A stretch of DNA of 64,000 nt from Pseudomonas sp. FP2335 (lineage in GTDB: Bacteria > Pseudomonadota > Gammaproteobacteria > Pseudomonadales > Pseudomonadaceae): NCBI RefSeq assembly GCF_030687535.1, contig NZ_CP117437.1, positions 4,795,501-4,859,500 of the forward strand, in the 5' to 3' direction. A program made the translations under genes and the position numbers. Within the stretch, counting starts at the first letter, position 1; each line of letters begins with the position of its first letter. The notes below the pieces were generated by a model that did no database searches, was not told the DNA's origin, and worked only from the letters and a program-made list of their open reading frames with translations. Below are positions 1-9,065 of this stretch, one piece after another.

Positions 1-468
1 GTGATGCATAACATCGGTATCGCGTTCCAGACCTTCGCCGCCGGTTTGTTGCTGGGGCTGGGCAGTGTGTTCTTCCTGATCTTCAACGGCCTGATCATCG
101 GTGCGATCTCCGGCCACCTCACCGAAATAGGCTTTGGCCAGACGTTCTGGTCCTTTGTGATCGGCCATGGCGCCTTCGAACTCAGCGCCATCGCCCTGGC
201 CGGCGCGGCGGGACTGCAACTGGGCTGGGCATTGATCGCCCCGGGTCAACTGACGCGAGGCGAATCCCTGCGGCTGGCGGCGCATCAAAGCGTGCAGATG
301 CTGTGCGGCGTGATGGTGTTCCTGCTGATCGCCGCGTTCATCGAAGCCTATTGGTCTTCCACCACCAGCGTTGCGCCCTGGCTCAAATACCTGGTGGGCA
401 CCCTGCTCTGGTTGCTGGTGGCCGCTTACCTGATCTTTGCCGGACGGACTCGCCATGCGCCTGAGTAA
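1..468 (+). CDS. SpoIIM-like (DUF95) membrane protein, 5'-truncated
   Basis: C-terminal part (about 155 residues visible) of a stage-II-sporulation-protein-M-like integral membrane protein; the family is usually around 320 residues, so the gene very probably begins upstream of the window and the GTG/ATG at the window edge should not be taken as its start. At least three hydrophobic segments are visible (roughly residues 9-38, 50-75 and 98-115, plus a final one at 128-148). Its stop overlaps the next gene by 14 bases, so it is in the same operon as the DUF4129, DUF4350, MoxR and DUF58 genes. In Pseudomonas this cluster is normally RDD/SpoIIM/DUF4129/DUF4350/MoxR/DUF58. The molecular function is unknown in Gram-negatives. 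Confidence 0.8.
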   Translation: MMHNIGIAFQTFAAGLLLGLGSVFFLIFNGLIIGAISGHLTEIGFGQTFWSFVIGHGAFELSAIALAGAAGLQLGWALIAPGQLTRGESLRLAAHQSVQMLCGVMVFLLIAAFIEAYWSSTTSVAPWLKYLVGTLLWLLVAAYLIFAGRTRHAPE

Positions 469-1984
469 TGCCAGCGTAGTGATCCGCCCCCGCACGCCAT
501 GGGAAGCCATGGACCTTGGAGTACGGATGGCCCAGGAACATCGCTGGCTGCTGATGGGCAGTTGGGCGATGGTGACCTTGCCGGTTTTCGCGTTGCTGAC
601 CGCACTGTTCTGGAAGTATCCCTCCACGGCTCTGTTGGTGTTCTGGTGGCTGAAGCCGGCCTTTGATCGTCTGCCGCTGTATATCTTGTCGAAAGCCCTG
701 TTCGCAGAGACACCCAGCGCCAGGCAGGCCGTCAGCCAATGGCCGCGACTGCTCAAAGGCCAGCTATTGGCCAGCCTGACCTGGCGGCGACTCAGCCCGA
801 GTCGCAGCTTTTTGATGCCGGTCAGTCAACTCGAAGGCCTGGATGGTCCCGACCGCCAAAAACGCCTGGGCGTCTTGCAGCAACGCAGCGCCTGGGCCGG
901 ACGCTGGCTGACCATTATTGGGGTGCATCTGGAAATAGGCCTGTGGTTCGGCTGCATGGCCCTGTTCTATCTACTCATCCCCCAGCAGCTCGAACTGGAT
1001 TGGGACTGGCAACGAATGGCACTGGCCACGGGTTCCGAGGGGCTCTGGCTGGAACACCTGGGCAATGCCTTCTATGCCCTGATCCTGGTGTTCTGGGAGC
1101 CGATGTATGTCGCGTGCGGCTTCAGCCTGTACCTCAACCGCCGTACCGTGCTGGAGGCCTGGGACCTGGAGCTGGTATTCCGCCGCCTGCGCGAACGCCT
1201 GAGCAGCGTAGTGCCGTTGTTGGTGCTGGTGACGGTGCTGGCCCTGAGCCCATTCAGCGGCCCCGCCATGGCCGAGGACGCCTCCCCGCCCAAACAAGTG
1301 ACAACCCAGGCCGCCAGCCAGTCGATCAAGACATTGCTGGAGAAGCCACCGTTCAAAAATCCGGAAACCGTCACGCGCTATCGTTTCGGCGATGAGAAAC
1401 CCGCCACTAAGAGCAAGGCACACGGAGACGGCAAGCTGCCGGCCTGGTTGCGGGCATGGCTGGACAACCTCAACGGCAATACCCTCAAACACGTCGCCTT
1501 GGGCATGGAAGTGCTGCTGTGGAGCCTGTTGGCCGCCGGTATTGCCCTGCTCATCTGGCGCTATCGCGATTGGCTGCACGCCTTTGTCAGCCGGCGCCGC
1601 TCACGCCAACCAAAACCCGCCAAACCGATACCCACGCAACTGTTCGGCCTGGAACTGGGCGTCGAGACCTTGCCCGACGACATCGCCAGCACGGCCGAGC
1701 AACTTTGGCCCACACAGCCACGGGAAGCACTCGGCCTGCTCTATCGAGGCTTGCTTAGCCGGTTGCTGCATGACTTCAACCTGCCACTGAAAAGCGCCGA
1801 TACGGAAGGCCAGGTCCTGGAACGCATCCATCGGCTGCAACAGCCGCACTTGCTGGCATTCAGCGATGAGCTGACCCGGCACTGGCAAAACCTCGCGTAC
1901 GGCCACCGCTTGCCCCCGGCCCAGGCTCAACAGCAACTGTGCAGTGATTGGCGCACCTTGTTCAACGCGGGGGCAGCCCGATGA
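455..1984 (+). CDS. DUF4129 domain-containing membrane protein
   Basis: 509 residues from the ATG at 455, inside the end of the SpoIIM-like gene; an upstream in-frame TTG at 437 is less likely. The N-terminal half is hydrophobic with several membrane segments (about 35-75, 150-180, 205-230, 250-275), followed by a signal-like cleavage region (PAMAED, near 276), a soluble linker, another membrane helix near 350-370 and a C-terminal DUF4129 domain (roughly 410-500, with LGLLYRGLLSRL). DUF4129 proteins accompany MoxR/DUF58 pairs and are proposed to be membrane partners or transglutaminase-associated factors. The stop overlaps the next start in ATGA. Function beyond the module is not assigned. 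Confidence 0.8.
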   Translation: MRLSNASVVIRPRTPWEAMDLGVRMAQEHRWLLMGSWAMVTLPVFALLTALFWKYPSTALLVFWWLKPAFDRLPLYILSKALFAETPSARQAVSQWPRLLKGQLLASLTWRRLSPSRSFLMPVSQLEGLDGPDRQKRLGVLQQRSAWAGRWLTIIGVHLEIGLWFGCMALFYLLIPQQLELDWDWQRMALATGSEGLWLEHLGNAFYALILVFWEPMYVACGFSLYLNRRTVLEAWDLELVFRRLRERLSSVVPLLVLVTVLALSPFSGPAMAEDASPPKQVTTQAASQSIKTLLEKPPFKNPETVTRYRFGDEKPATKSKAHGDGKLPAWLRAWLDNLNGNTLKHVALGMEVLLWSLLAAGIALLIWRYRDWLHAFVSRRRSRQPKPAKPIPTQLFGLELGVETLPDDIASTAEQLWPTQPREALGLLYRGLLSRLLHDFNLPLKSADTEGQVLERIHRLQQPHLLAFSDELTRHWQNLAYGHRLPPAQAQQQLCSDWRTLFNAGAAR

Positions 1985-3141
1985 AACGGACTTTACTGTG
2001 GGTCATCGTAGCGCTGCTGACGTGCCTGCTGGGGGCAGGCCTTGTCTATGTCGGAAACAAAGCGATCCCCTACGATGAAGTCATAGACCGCGGCCCCTCA
2101 CCCGAGGCCGCAGCCAACCCCTACCTGGCAGCGGAACACTTTTTACGCCAGCAAGGCCTGGGCGTCGAACACGCCAATAGCCTTGAGAGGCTGAAGACCC
2201 TGCCAGCCAAAAACAACAGCCTGCTGTTGCTGGGCGAGCGCAGCAACATGACACCACGCCAGGCCGAGCAGCTGTTGGACTGGGCCAGGTCCGGCGGCCA
2301 TCTGCTATTGGTGGCTGAAGCGCTCTGGGATGAAGAAACCGGCAACAGCGGCGACTTGCTGCTGGATCACCTGCAGATTCACCAGGCATTGAGCGACGAA
2401 CCTGACGAGCCCGTACCTGCGCGAAAACAGAAATCGCCAGACCTGACCAAGCTCTATGTCGACAACGAAACCGCACCGGCCTATTTCAGTTTCGATACCG
2501 ACTTCAACCTCACCGACCCCAAGCATCTGGCACAGTTTTCTGCCAATAGCGCCCAGTCCAGCCACCTGATGCAACTCAATCTCGGGCATGGTCGTGTGAC
2601 GGTGATCACCGACAGCGACCTGTGGAAAAACCCGAACATCGGCAAGCACGACAACGCCTGGCTGCTGTGGTATCTCAACCAAGGCACCGCGGTGACCCTG
2701 CTGTTCAACAGTGACGTGGACAACCTGTTCACCCTGTTGCTGCGCTACTTCCCCCAGGCGTTGGTGGCACTCGCTGCGCTGCTCGCCCTGGCACTCTGGC
2801 ACGTCGGCATGCGCCAAGGTCCGATACAAGCGCCGGCCCCCAAGGCGCGCCGGCAACTGCAAGAACACCTGAACGCGAGCGCCGACTTCCTGCTCCGCCG
2901 CGGCGGCCAGGGTGCTTTGCTGCGTGCGTTGCAGCGCGACATCCTGCGCGCCGCAAGGCGGCGTCACCCAGGTTTTGAACACCTCGACTCCGCAGAACAG
3001 CAGCAGGTGCTCGAACACCTGACGCGCCAACCTTCTCACGTCATCAGCCAGGCCCTCGGCCCCCTCCCGGCAAAACGGCTCACCAGCGCCGATTTCAGCC
3101 GTCAGGTGGCCAGCCTGCAAACTCTCAGGAACGCCCTATGA
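1981..3141 (+). CDS. DUF4350 domain-containing membrane-anchored protein
   Basis: 386 residues. One N-terminal membrane helix (about 5-24), then an extracytoplasmic DUF4350 domain that resembles the ThuA/GATase-like fold (NSLLLLGERSNMTPRQ and SGGHLLLVAEALWDEE near 75-120), a second membrane helix around 250-275 and a positively charged C-terminal cytoplasmic tail. Start chosen at the ATG that overlaps the DUF4129 stop (ATGA); its own stop overlaps the MoxR start in the same way, so the chain is translationally coupled. The family is always found beside MoxR/DUF58 genes; no biochemical activity is established. Confidence 0.78.
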   Translation: MKRTLLWVIVALLTCLLGAGLVYVGNKAIPYDEVIDRGPSPEAAANPYLAAEHFLRQQGLGVEHANSLERLKTLPAKNNSLLLLGERSNMTPRQAEQLLDWARSGGHLLLVAEALWDEETGNSGDLLLDHLQIHQALSDEPDEPVPARKQKSPDLTKLYVDNETAPAYFSFDTDFNLTDPKHLAQFSANSAQSSHLMQLNLGHGRVTVITDSDLWKNPNIGKHDNAWLLWYLNQGTAVTLLFNSDVDNLFTLLLRYFPQALVALAALLALALWHVGMRQGPIQAPAPKARRQLQEHLNASADFLLRRGGQGALLRALQRDILRAARRRHPGFEHLDSAEQQQVLEHLTRQPSHVISQALGPLPAKRLTSADFSRQVASLQTLRNAL

Positions 3142-4133
3142 GCGAATATTCCCCGGCAACTGCCCTGACGACCGAAAGCCTGCAAAAGGCCAGTCGGCAG
3201 GCACAGGCCCTGCGTGTTGAACTACGTAAAGCGGTCATTGGCCAGGATCAGGTGATCGATGATGTCCTCACATCGCTGATCGCCGGAGGCCATGTCTTGC
3301 TCGAAGGCGTTCCCGGCCTGGGCAAGACCTTGCTGGTGCGCGCCCTTGCGCGGTGTTTCGGTGGAGAATTCGCGCGTATCCAGTTCACCCCGGACCTGAT
3401 GCCCAGTGACGTCACCGGCCATGCCGTGTACGACCTGCACACTGAGCAGTTCAAGTTGCGAAAGGGGCCGTTGTTTACCCATCTGCTGCTGGCTGACGAG
3501 ATCAACCGCGCCCCGGCCAAGACCCAGGCGGCGCTGCTCGAAGCCATGCAAGAACGTCAGGTCACCCTTGAAGGCGAAGCGCTGCCCATCGGCCAACCCT
3601 TCATGGTGCTGGCGACCCAGAACCCGATCGAACAGGAAGGCACCTACCCCCTGCCCGAAGCCGAGCTGGACCGCTTCATGCTGAAAGTCCGCATGGACTA
3701 CCCCGATGCGCAACAAGAGCTGGACATGGTGCGCGAAGTGACGCGCTCATCCCGCGCCGACATGCTTGATGTACAGCCCCTGCGTACCGTGTTGCAGGCT
3801 GAAGATGTGCTGCAATTGCAACAGATCGCCAGCGAACTGCCCCTCGACGAGCAGGTACTCGACTATGCCGTGCGCCTGGCACGCGCCACCCGCAGTTGGC
3901 CAGGATTGACCATTGGCGCCGGCCCCCGGGCGTCCATCGCCCTGGTACGCGGCGCCCGAGCCAGGGCCCTGTTGCGCGGCGGTGAGTTTGTCACCCCGGA
4001 TGACATCAAGGGCTGCGCCCTGGCGGTATTGCGCCATCGGGTGCGTATCGCCCCCGAACTGGACATCGACGGATTGGACGTGGACCAGGTGCTAAAGCAA
4101 ATGCTCGACCAGATCCCGGCACCTCGGCAATGA
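3138..4133 (+). CDS. MoxR-family AAA+ ATPase
   Basis: 331 residues, the standard length. Walker A GVPGLGKT at 57-64, Walker B LLLADE ending at 120-121, and the MoxR-type sensor region TQNPIEQEGTYPLPEAELDRF near 158-178. MoxR ATPases act as chaperone-like remodellers that help insert cofactors or assemble protein complexes, typically with a DUF58/vWA partner, which here is the next gene. The start overlaps the previous stop (ATGA) and only seven bases separate it from the DUF58 start. The client of this particular cluster is not known. Confidence 0.93.
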   Translation: MSEYSPATALTTESLQKASRQAQALRVELRKAVIGQDQVIDDVLTSLIAGGHVLLEGVPGLGKTLLVRALARCFGGEFARIQFTPDLMPSDVTGHAVYDLHTEQFKLRKGPLFTHLLLADEINRAPAKTQAALLEAMQERQVTLEGEALPIGQPFMVLATQNPIEQEGTYPLPEAELDRFMLKVRMDYPDAQQELDMVREVTRSSRADMLDVQPLRTVLQAEDVLQLQQIASELPLDEQVLDYAVRLARATRSWPGLTIGAGPRASIALVRGARARALLRGGEFVTPDDIKGCALAVLRHRVRIAPELDIDGLDVDQVLKQMLDQIPAPRQ

Positions 4134-4140
4134 ACCGCCC

Positions 4141-5472
4141 ATGAAACCGACCCGCCTGCTGTTGACCTGGCTCGCAGTGCTGCTTGGCCTGAACACCCTG
4201 CTCGGCGCGGCGACCGCGTTGCAGTTCAAGGTGCCCGACACCCTGTACTCGATAGCCTGGGGCCTGCTGCTGGCGCTTTTGCTGCTGGCGTTGCTGGATG
4301 CCGCGCGCCTGCGCCGTCGCCCTTCCCCACGCGTGCAACGGCAGATGCCCGGCAGCTTGGCGTTGGGCCGCTGGGGCGAGGTGCGCCTGACGCTGGAACA
4401 CGACTCGCCACAGCCCCTGACCGTGCAGGTATTCGACCATGCTCCTGACGGCCTGAGCGTAGAGAACATGCCGCAGTCCATCGCGCTGCGACCGGGTGAA
4501 CGCAGTGAGCTGGGGTATCGCCTGCGCCCCTTGCGGCGCGGGCATTTCACTTTCACTCGTTGCGAGGTGCACCTGCCGAGCCACCTCGGGCTGTGGGCGG
4601 TGCGGCGCTTGATCGACGTCAACGACGCCACACGTGTCTACCCGGATTTCGCCCGACTCTATGGTGCACAGCTCCTGGGAGTGGACAACTGGCTGAGCCA
4701 GTTGGGCGTTCGGCAGCATCAGCGACGCGGATTGGGGCTGGAGTTTCATCAACTGCGCGAATTTCGCGAGGGCGACAGCCTGCGCCAGATCGACTGGAAG
4801 GCGACTGCACGGCAACGTACACCGATCGCCCGGGAATATCAGGATGAGCGCGACCAACAAATCGTGTTCTTGCTTGATTGCGGCCGACGCATGCGCAGCC
4901 AGGACGACGAGCTGTCGCACTTCGACCATGCGCTGAATGCCTGCCTGCTGCTCAGCTATGTAGCCTTGCGCCAGGGCGATGCGGTGGGCTTATGCACCTT
5001 TGCCGGTGAACAGTCGCGCTACCTGGCACCAGTCAAGGGCAGCAGCCAGTTGAACCTGCTGCTCAACGCAGTCTACGACCTGGACACGACACGACGCACA
5101 GCCGACTACGAGGCCGCGGCCAGCCAACTGCTAGCCCGACAAAAACGCCGCGCCCTGGTGATTGTGGTCACCAACCTTCGGGATGAGGACGATGAAGCTT
5201 TGTTGACCGCGGCCAAGCGCATCGGCCGCCAACACCGGGTGCTGGTGGCCAGCCTGCGCGAGGAAGTACTCGACCAACTGCGCCAGATCCCCGTGCAAAC
5301 CTTGCCCGAAGCCCTGGCCTACAGCGGCACCGTCGACTACCTCAATACCCGGGATGAACTGCATGACCGCTTGAGCGCCCATGGCCTGTCGGTATTGGAC
5401 ACTCCACCATCGGAGCTTGGCCCAGCCCTGGTGACACGCTACCTGGGCTGGAAGAAAGCGGGCGTACTCTGA
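4141..5472 (+). CDS. DUF58 domain-containing protein (vWA-like MoxR partner)
   Basis: 443 residues. Two membrane helices at the N terminus (about 6-28 and 37-55), then a beta-rich domain and the DUF58 signature GDSLRQIDWKATAR near 218-231, followed by a von Willebrand A-like fold (IVFLLDCGRRMRS near 241, a degenerate MIDAS). DUF58 proteins are the usual partners of MoxR ATPases encoded directly upstream, as here. It is the last gene of the overlapping cluster; the next gene is convergent. Confidence 0.9.
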   Translation: MKPTRLLLTWLAVLLGLNTLLGAATALQFKVPDTLYSIAWGLLLALLLLALLDAARLRRRPSPRVQRQMPGSLALGRWGEVRLTLEHDSPQPLTVQVFDHAPDGLSVENMPQSIALRPGERSELGYRLRPLRRGHFTFTRCEVHLPSHLGLWAVRRLIDVNDATRVYPDFARLYGAQLLGVDNWLSQLGVRQHQRRGLGLEFHQLREFREGDSLRQIDWKATARQRTPIAREYQDERDQQIVFLLDCGRRMRSQDDELSHFDHALNACLLLSYVALRQGDAVGLCTFAGEQSRYLAPVKGSSQLNLLLNAVYDLDTTRRTADYEAAASQLLARQKRRALVIVVTNLRDEDDEALLTAAKRIGRQHRVLVASLREEVLDQLRQIPVQTLPEALAYSGTVDYLNTRDELHDRLSAHGLSVLDTPPSELGPALVTRYLGWKKAGVL

Positions 5473-5532
5473 GAATAGAGCGCACGGCCTCGGCAAGGGG
5501 CAGTCCCCAACCGGGCCGACAGCACGCGATAG

Positions 5533-5892
5533 CTAGGCTGAAGCCTGCAAAGGATCGAAACTGAAGTAATGCATCAATACGCTGATCAGTTGCCCATATT
5601 CCTCGGGCGCCTGGAGCACCCTGAACCCGGAATCGTAATGCTGTGGGTTGATGTCTTCATGACTCCACAAGCAGGTCGCCGTCAGGTCAATGGCCTCAAA
5701 GGTGTCGCCAGGCACGGGAATCTTCAAGCGCAACTCGAAGTCCGCGTCGACCATCATGGGCAGCAGGCTGATCAACATAAGCCCGTCTGCCGAGACGTTA
5801 CCCAAAAAGCCGATGGGCTTGTCAGTGAGGCGGTTGAATACTTGCAGAAAACAAGGTAGCTGATGCCGCTCGATCCGTCGGTCGGTAAACAT
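5533..5892 (-). CDS. PilZ domain protein
   Basis: 119 residues from the ATG at 5892; a TTG 18 bases upstream is an unlikely alternative. The N terminus (DRRIERHQLPCFLQVFNR) matches the RxxxR-type start of PilZ domains, followed by GFLGNVSADGLML corresponding to the (D/N)xSxxG part, so both c-di-GMP-contacting elements appear to be present. A single-domain PilZ protein probably acts as a cytosolic c-di-GMP receptor; the target is unknown. It is convergent with the DUF58 gene. Confidence 0.85.
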   Translation of the reverse strand: MFTDRRIERHQLPCFLQVFNRLTDKPIGFLGNVSADGLMLISLLPMMVDADFELRLKIPVPGDTFEAIDLTATCLWSHEDINPQHYDSGFRVLQAPEEYGQLISVLMHYFSFDPLQASA

Positions 5893-6118
5893 GGTGAGAT
5901 CGCCATCCAATGGCCATTAATCTGGCCGTGCCAGTGATTCGGAACGAGCGCGTATCTCTCGCTCTCCCTGGATATCGGAGTGACAACATACAACCTTGTG
6001 TCACCAGACAACTGCCGAATCCGGGTCCCTCATTCGTTCGAATAGAAACTTGTACAAACGAACATCCGAAGGATAGCCCAAGACTGGCAACGGGCCAGTT
6101 ATTAAATGACGAATGTCA

Positions 6119-6493
6119 TCACAGCGAGGCCGGGCGCGTCTGGGCGGTGCTTGCTCCAGGGTAGTGTCCTAGCTGTTGCAAGGTATCGAGCCGCGCGCGG
6201 GCACGATAGGCGTACTCACTCGACGGATACTGATTGATGATGAACTGATAGGTCTGCACGGCGTCGACAAACAATTTCTGGCGCTCCAGGCACTGCCCAC
6301 GCAACATCGAGACCTCCGGCTGCACATAACGCCGGGTACGGCTCTCGCGGTCGACCTGGGACAACTCCAGAGTGACGCGCTCGCAATCGCCGACCTTGTA
6401 GGCGCGATAAGCGTTGTTCAAATGGTGGTCCATCGACCAGCGGGTGCAGCCGACAACACTGACGGCCAGGGCGGCAACGAGCAAAATTCGCAT
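6119..6493 (-). CDS. Small TPR-like lipoprotein
   Basis: 124 residues. Signal peptide with lipobox VVGC, lipidated Cys at 16. The mature part carries tetratricopeptide-like helices (about 27-45 and 78-112, the latter VQTYQFIINQYPSSEYAYRA) as in small envelope TPR lipoproteins. A good ribosome-binding site (AGGAG about seven bases before the ATG) supports the start. It is transcribed away from pykA. The family is common in Pseudomonas; the function is not known. Confidence 0.8.
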   Translation of the reverse strand: MRILLVAALAVSVVGCTRWSMDHHLNNAYRAYKVGDCERVTLELSQVDRESRTRRYVQPEVSMLRGQCLERQKLFVDAVQTYQFIINQYPSSEYAYRARARLDTLQQLGHYPGASTAQTRPASL

Positions 6494-6666
6494 GAGGGTT
6501 CTCCTGTCTTGTGCAATGTATCGACCCCTAGTCGAAAATCTTCAAGGTTGTTCGTAATCAGCCGCCGCGAAAACAAGTTAATCGTCGATAAGTAGTGCAA
6601 ACGAACAATGACTACAACGAAAGAGCATAGTAGCCTTCCTCAGCGCTTGAACTCAGGAGTCTGTGC

Positions 6667-8118
6667 ATGTCCGTCCGTCGTACCAAAATCGTCGCCACCC
6701 TTGGCCCGGCCAGCAATTCGCCGGAAGTCCTCGAACAGCTGATTCTGGCTGGTTTGGACGTCGCCCGTCTGAACTTCTCCCACGGCACCCCGGACGAGCA
6801 CAAGGCTCGTGCCAAGCTGGTGCGTGACCTCGCGGCTAAGCATGGCCGTTTCGTGGCGTTGCTGGGTGACCTGCAAGGCCCGAAAATCCGTATCGCCAAA
6901 TTCGCCAACAAGCGCATCGAGCTGAAGATCGGTGACCAGTTCACCTTCTCCACCAGCCACCCGCTGACCGAAGGCAACCAGCAAGTCGTGGGTATCGATT
7001 ACCCGGACCTGGTCAAGGATTGCGGCGTCGGCGACGAACTGCTGCTGGATGACGGCCGCGTGGTCATGCGCGTCGACACCGCTACCCCGACCGAACTGCA
7101 CTGCACCGTGATTATCGGCGGCCCGCTGTCGGACCACAAAGGCATCAACCGTCGCGGTGGTGGCCTGACCGCTCCTGCCCTGACTGAAAAAGACAAGGCC
7201 GACATCAAGCTCGCCGCTGAAATGGAAGTGGACTACCTCGCCGTGTCCTTCCCGCGCGACGCAGCCGACATGGAATACGCCCGTAAACTGCGCGACGAAG
7301 CCGGCGGCACCGCCTGGCTGGTGGCGAAGATCGAACGCGCCGAAGCCGTGGCCGATGACGAAACCCTCGATGGCCTGATCAAGGCTTCCGACGCCGTGAT
7401 GGTTGCCCGTGGCGACCTCGGTGTGGAAATCGGTGACGCCGAGCTGATCGGCATCCAGAAGAAGATCATCCTGCACGCACGCCGCCACAACAAAGCGGTG
7501 ATCGTGGCGACCCAGATGATGGAGTCGATGATCCAGAACCCGATGCCGACCCGCGCCGAAGTGTCCGACGTGGCCAACGCCGTGCTCGACTACACTGACG
7601 CCGTGATGCTCTCGGCTGAAAGTGCCGCCGGCCCGTACCCACTGGAAGCCGTGCAAGCGATGGCGCGTATCTGCGTCGGCGCTGAAAAGCACCCGACCAG
7701 CAAGACCTCCAGCCACCGCATCGGCAAAGAGTTCGAAAGCTGCGACCAGAGCATCGCCCTGGCGGCCATGTACACCGCCAACCACTTCCCGGGCGTGAAG
7801 GCGATCATCGCCTTGACCGAAAGTGGCTACACGCCGTTGATCATGTCGCGCATCCGTTCTTCGGTGCCGATCTACGCGTTCACCCCACACCGCGAAGCCC
7901 AGGCCCGCGCGGCGATGTTCCGTGGTGTGTACACCGTGCCGTTCGACCCGGCATCGCTGCCGCCGCACGAAGTCAGCCAGGCGGCCATCGACGAGCTGGT
8001 CAAGCGCGGCGTCGTGGAAAAAGGCGACTGGGTCATCCTGACCAAGGGCGACAGCTACCACACCACTGGCGGCACCAACGGCATGAAGATCCTGCACGTT
8101 GGCGACCCAATGGTCTGA
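6667..8118 (+). CDS. pykA: Pyruvate kinase
   Basis: 483 residues. Converts phosphoenolpyruvate and ADP to pyruvate and ATP in the cytosol. The N-terminal TKIVATLGPAS and RLNFSHG (substrate/K+ contacts R34, N36) and the active-site signature LVAKIERAEAV are present, followed by GVMVARGDLGVE-type Mg-binding residues (VARGDLGVEIG). Length and domain order (A, B, A, C) are normal. The neighbourhood (enoyl-CoA hydratase, 2Fe-2S reductase, class I fumarase) matches the pykA rather than the pykF locus of P. aeruginosa as I remember it. A strong intrinsic terminator follows immediately. Confidence 0.97.
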   Translation: MSVRRTKIVATLGPASNSPEVLEQLILAGLDVARLNFSHGTPDEHKARAKLVRDLAAKHGRFVALLGDLQGPKIRIAKFANKRIELKIGDQFTFSTSHPLTEGNQQVVGIDYPDLVKDCGVGDELLLDDGRVVMRVDTATPTELHCTVIIGGPLSDHKGINRRGGGLTAPALTEKDKADIKLAAEMEVDYLAVSFPRDAADMEYARKLRDEAGGTAWLVAKIERAEAVADDETLDGLIKASDAVMVARGDLGVEIGDAELIGIQKKIILHARRHNKAVIVATQMMESMIQNPMPTRAEVSDVANAVLDYTDAVMLSAESAAGPYPLEAVQAMARICVGAEKHPTSKTSSHRIGKEFESCDQSIALAAMYTANHFPGVKAIIALTESGYTPLIMSRIRSSVPIYAFTPHREAQARAAMFRGVYTVPFDPASLPPHEVSQAAIDELVKRGVVEKGDWVILTKGDSYHTTGGTNGMKILHVGDPMV

Positions 8119-8132
8119 GTGACTGCTGAATG

Positions 8133-8162
8133 AAAAAGCCCCGACTGGTTCGGGGCTTTTTT
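8133..8162 (+). terminator. Intrinsic terminator of pykA
   Basis: A perfect GC-rich stem AGCCCCGA / TCGGGGCT with a short CTGGT-type loop, flanked by A-run and T-run, lying 14 bases after the pykA stop. It could work in both directions. Confidence 0.9.
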
Positions 8163-8192
8163 ATGCCTGGGTTTTTGTGTGGCTGCACAGGA

Positions 8193-8265
8193 CCTCATCG
8201 CGGGCAAGCCCGCTCCCACAGTTTGACCGCGATCCCCTGTGGGAGCGGGCTTGCCCGCGATGAGG
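8193..8265. repeat. REP doublet (class 1, inward arrangement)
   Basis: Two inverted copies of the REP core GTGGGAGCGGGCTTGC, with the GTGGGAG ends facing each other around a spacer of about 15 bases, extended by CCTCATCGCG / CGCGATGAGG. It lies between the pykA terminator and the convergent enoyl-CoA hydratase gene. Confidence 0.92.
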
Positions 8266-8285
8266 CCAGACCAATCAGCCAAGCT

Positions 8286-9035
8286 TCATCGCCCAGTGAT
8301 AAAAGCCGACAACGCCGCAACCGCCTCCGGCGACCTCAACCGCTGGGTAAACAACGCGCCCTCCTCCTCAATCACCCGCCGCAACTGCTCGCGATCCACG
8401 CTTTTCATCAACTGCTTGGTCACCTGCACCGCCCCCGGCGCCAGCGTCTCGAAACGCGCAGCCACTTCCCGCGCCTTGGCCAACGCCGCTTCGCCACTGC
8501 CCAGCGCCTCGGTCGCAATCCCCCACGCCGCCGCCTGCTCACCGCTGAACCCCTCACCCAACAGCAACAGCTCTGCGGCCTTCGCATGCCCCAGCAGTCG
8601 CGGCAGGATCAGGCTCGAGCCAAACTCCGGACACAGCCCCAGGTTGACGAACGGCATGCGCAACCGCGCATCCCGGCTGACATAGACCAGGTCGCAATGC
8701 AGCAATAGCGTGGTGCCGATCCCCACGGCCGCGCCCGCCACTGCGGCGATCACCGGTTTGCGGCAGTTGAGCAGGCTTTGCATGAAGTGAAACGGCGGGC
8801 TGTCGAGGTCGGCTGGCGGTTGCTCGAGGAAGTCACCGATGTCATTGCCGGCGGTAAAACACTCGCTGCTGCCCTGGATCAGCACCGCATGAATGGCTGA
8901 ATCTGCATCGGCCAACTCCAGCGCCTTGGCCAACTGTGTGTACATCCCACGGGTCAGAGCGTTTTTCTTGTCGGGGCGATTGAGCTGCAAGGTCAGCAGC
9001 CCACGTTCGCGGTGCTGCAGGATGGCGTCGGTCAT
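8286..9035 (-). CDS. Enoyl-CoA hydratase/isomerase family protein (crotonase)
   Basis: 249 residues, normal crotonase length. The oxyanion-hole segments are FTAGNDIGDF (about 60-69) and AAVAGAAVGIGTTLLLHCD (about 97-115); E-type catalytic residues sit around LGLCPEFGSSL (about 132-142), suggesting hydratase or isomerase activity on an acyl-CoA. The real substrate cannot be told from sequence. It is followed upstream on the same strand by a ferredoxin-type reductase 30 bases away, so the two are probably co-transcribed; the same pair sits beside pykA in P. aeruginosa. Confidence 0.9.
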   Translation of the reverse strand: MTDAILQHRERGLLTLQLNRPDKKNALTRGMYTQLAKALELADADSAIHAVLIQGSSECFTAGNDIGDFLEQPPADLDSPPFHFMQSLLNCRKPVIAAVAGAAVGIGTTLLLHCDLVYVSRDARLRMPFVNLGLCPEFGSSLILPRLLGHAKAAELLLLGEGFSGEQAAAWGIATEALGSGEAALAKAREVAARFETLAPGAVQVTKQLMKSVDREQLRRVIEEEGALFTQRLRSPEAVAALSAFITGR

Positions 9036-9065
9036 GGCGATTCTCGCGGCTGTGGAGTTCAGCGC

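Noticed and set aside
5911..6118. Possible small gene in the 200-base gap between the PilZ and TPR lipoprotein genes.
   Set aside because: Frames there are short, lack ribosome sites and have no recognisable composition; I see nothing supportable.
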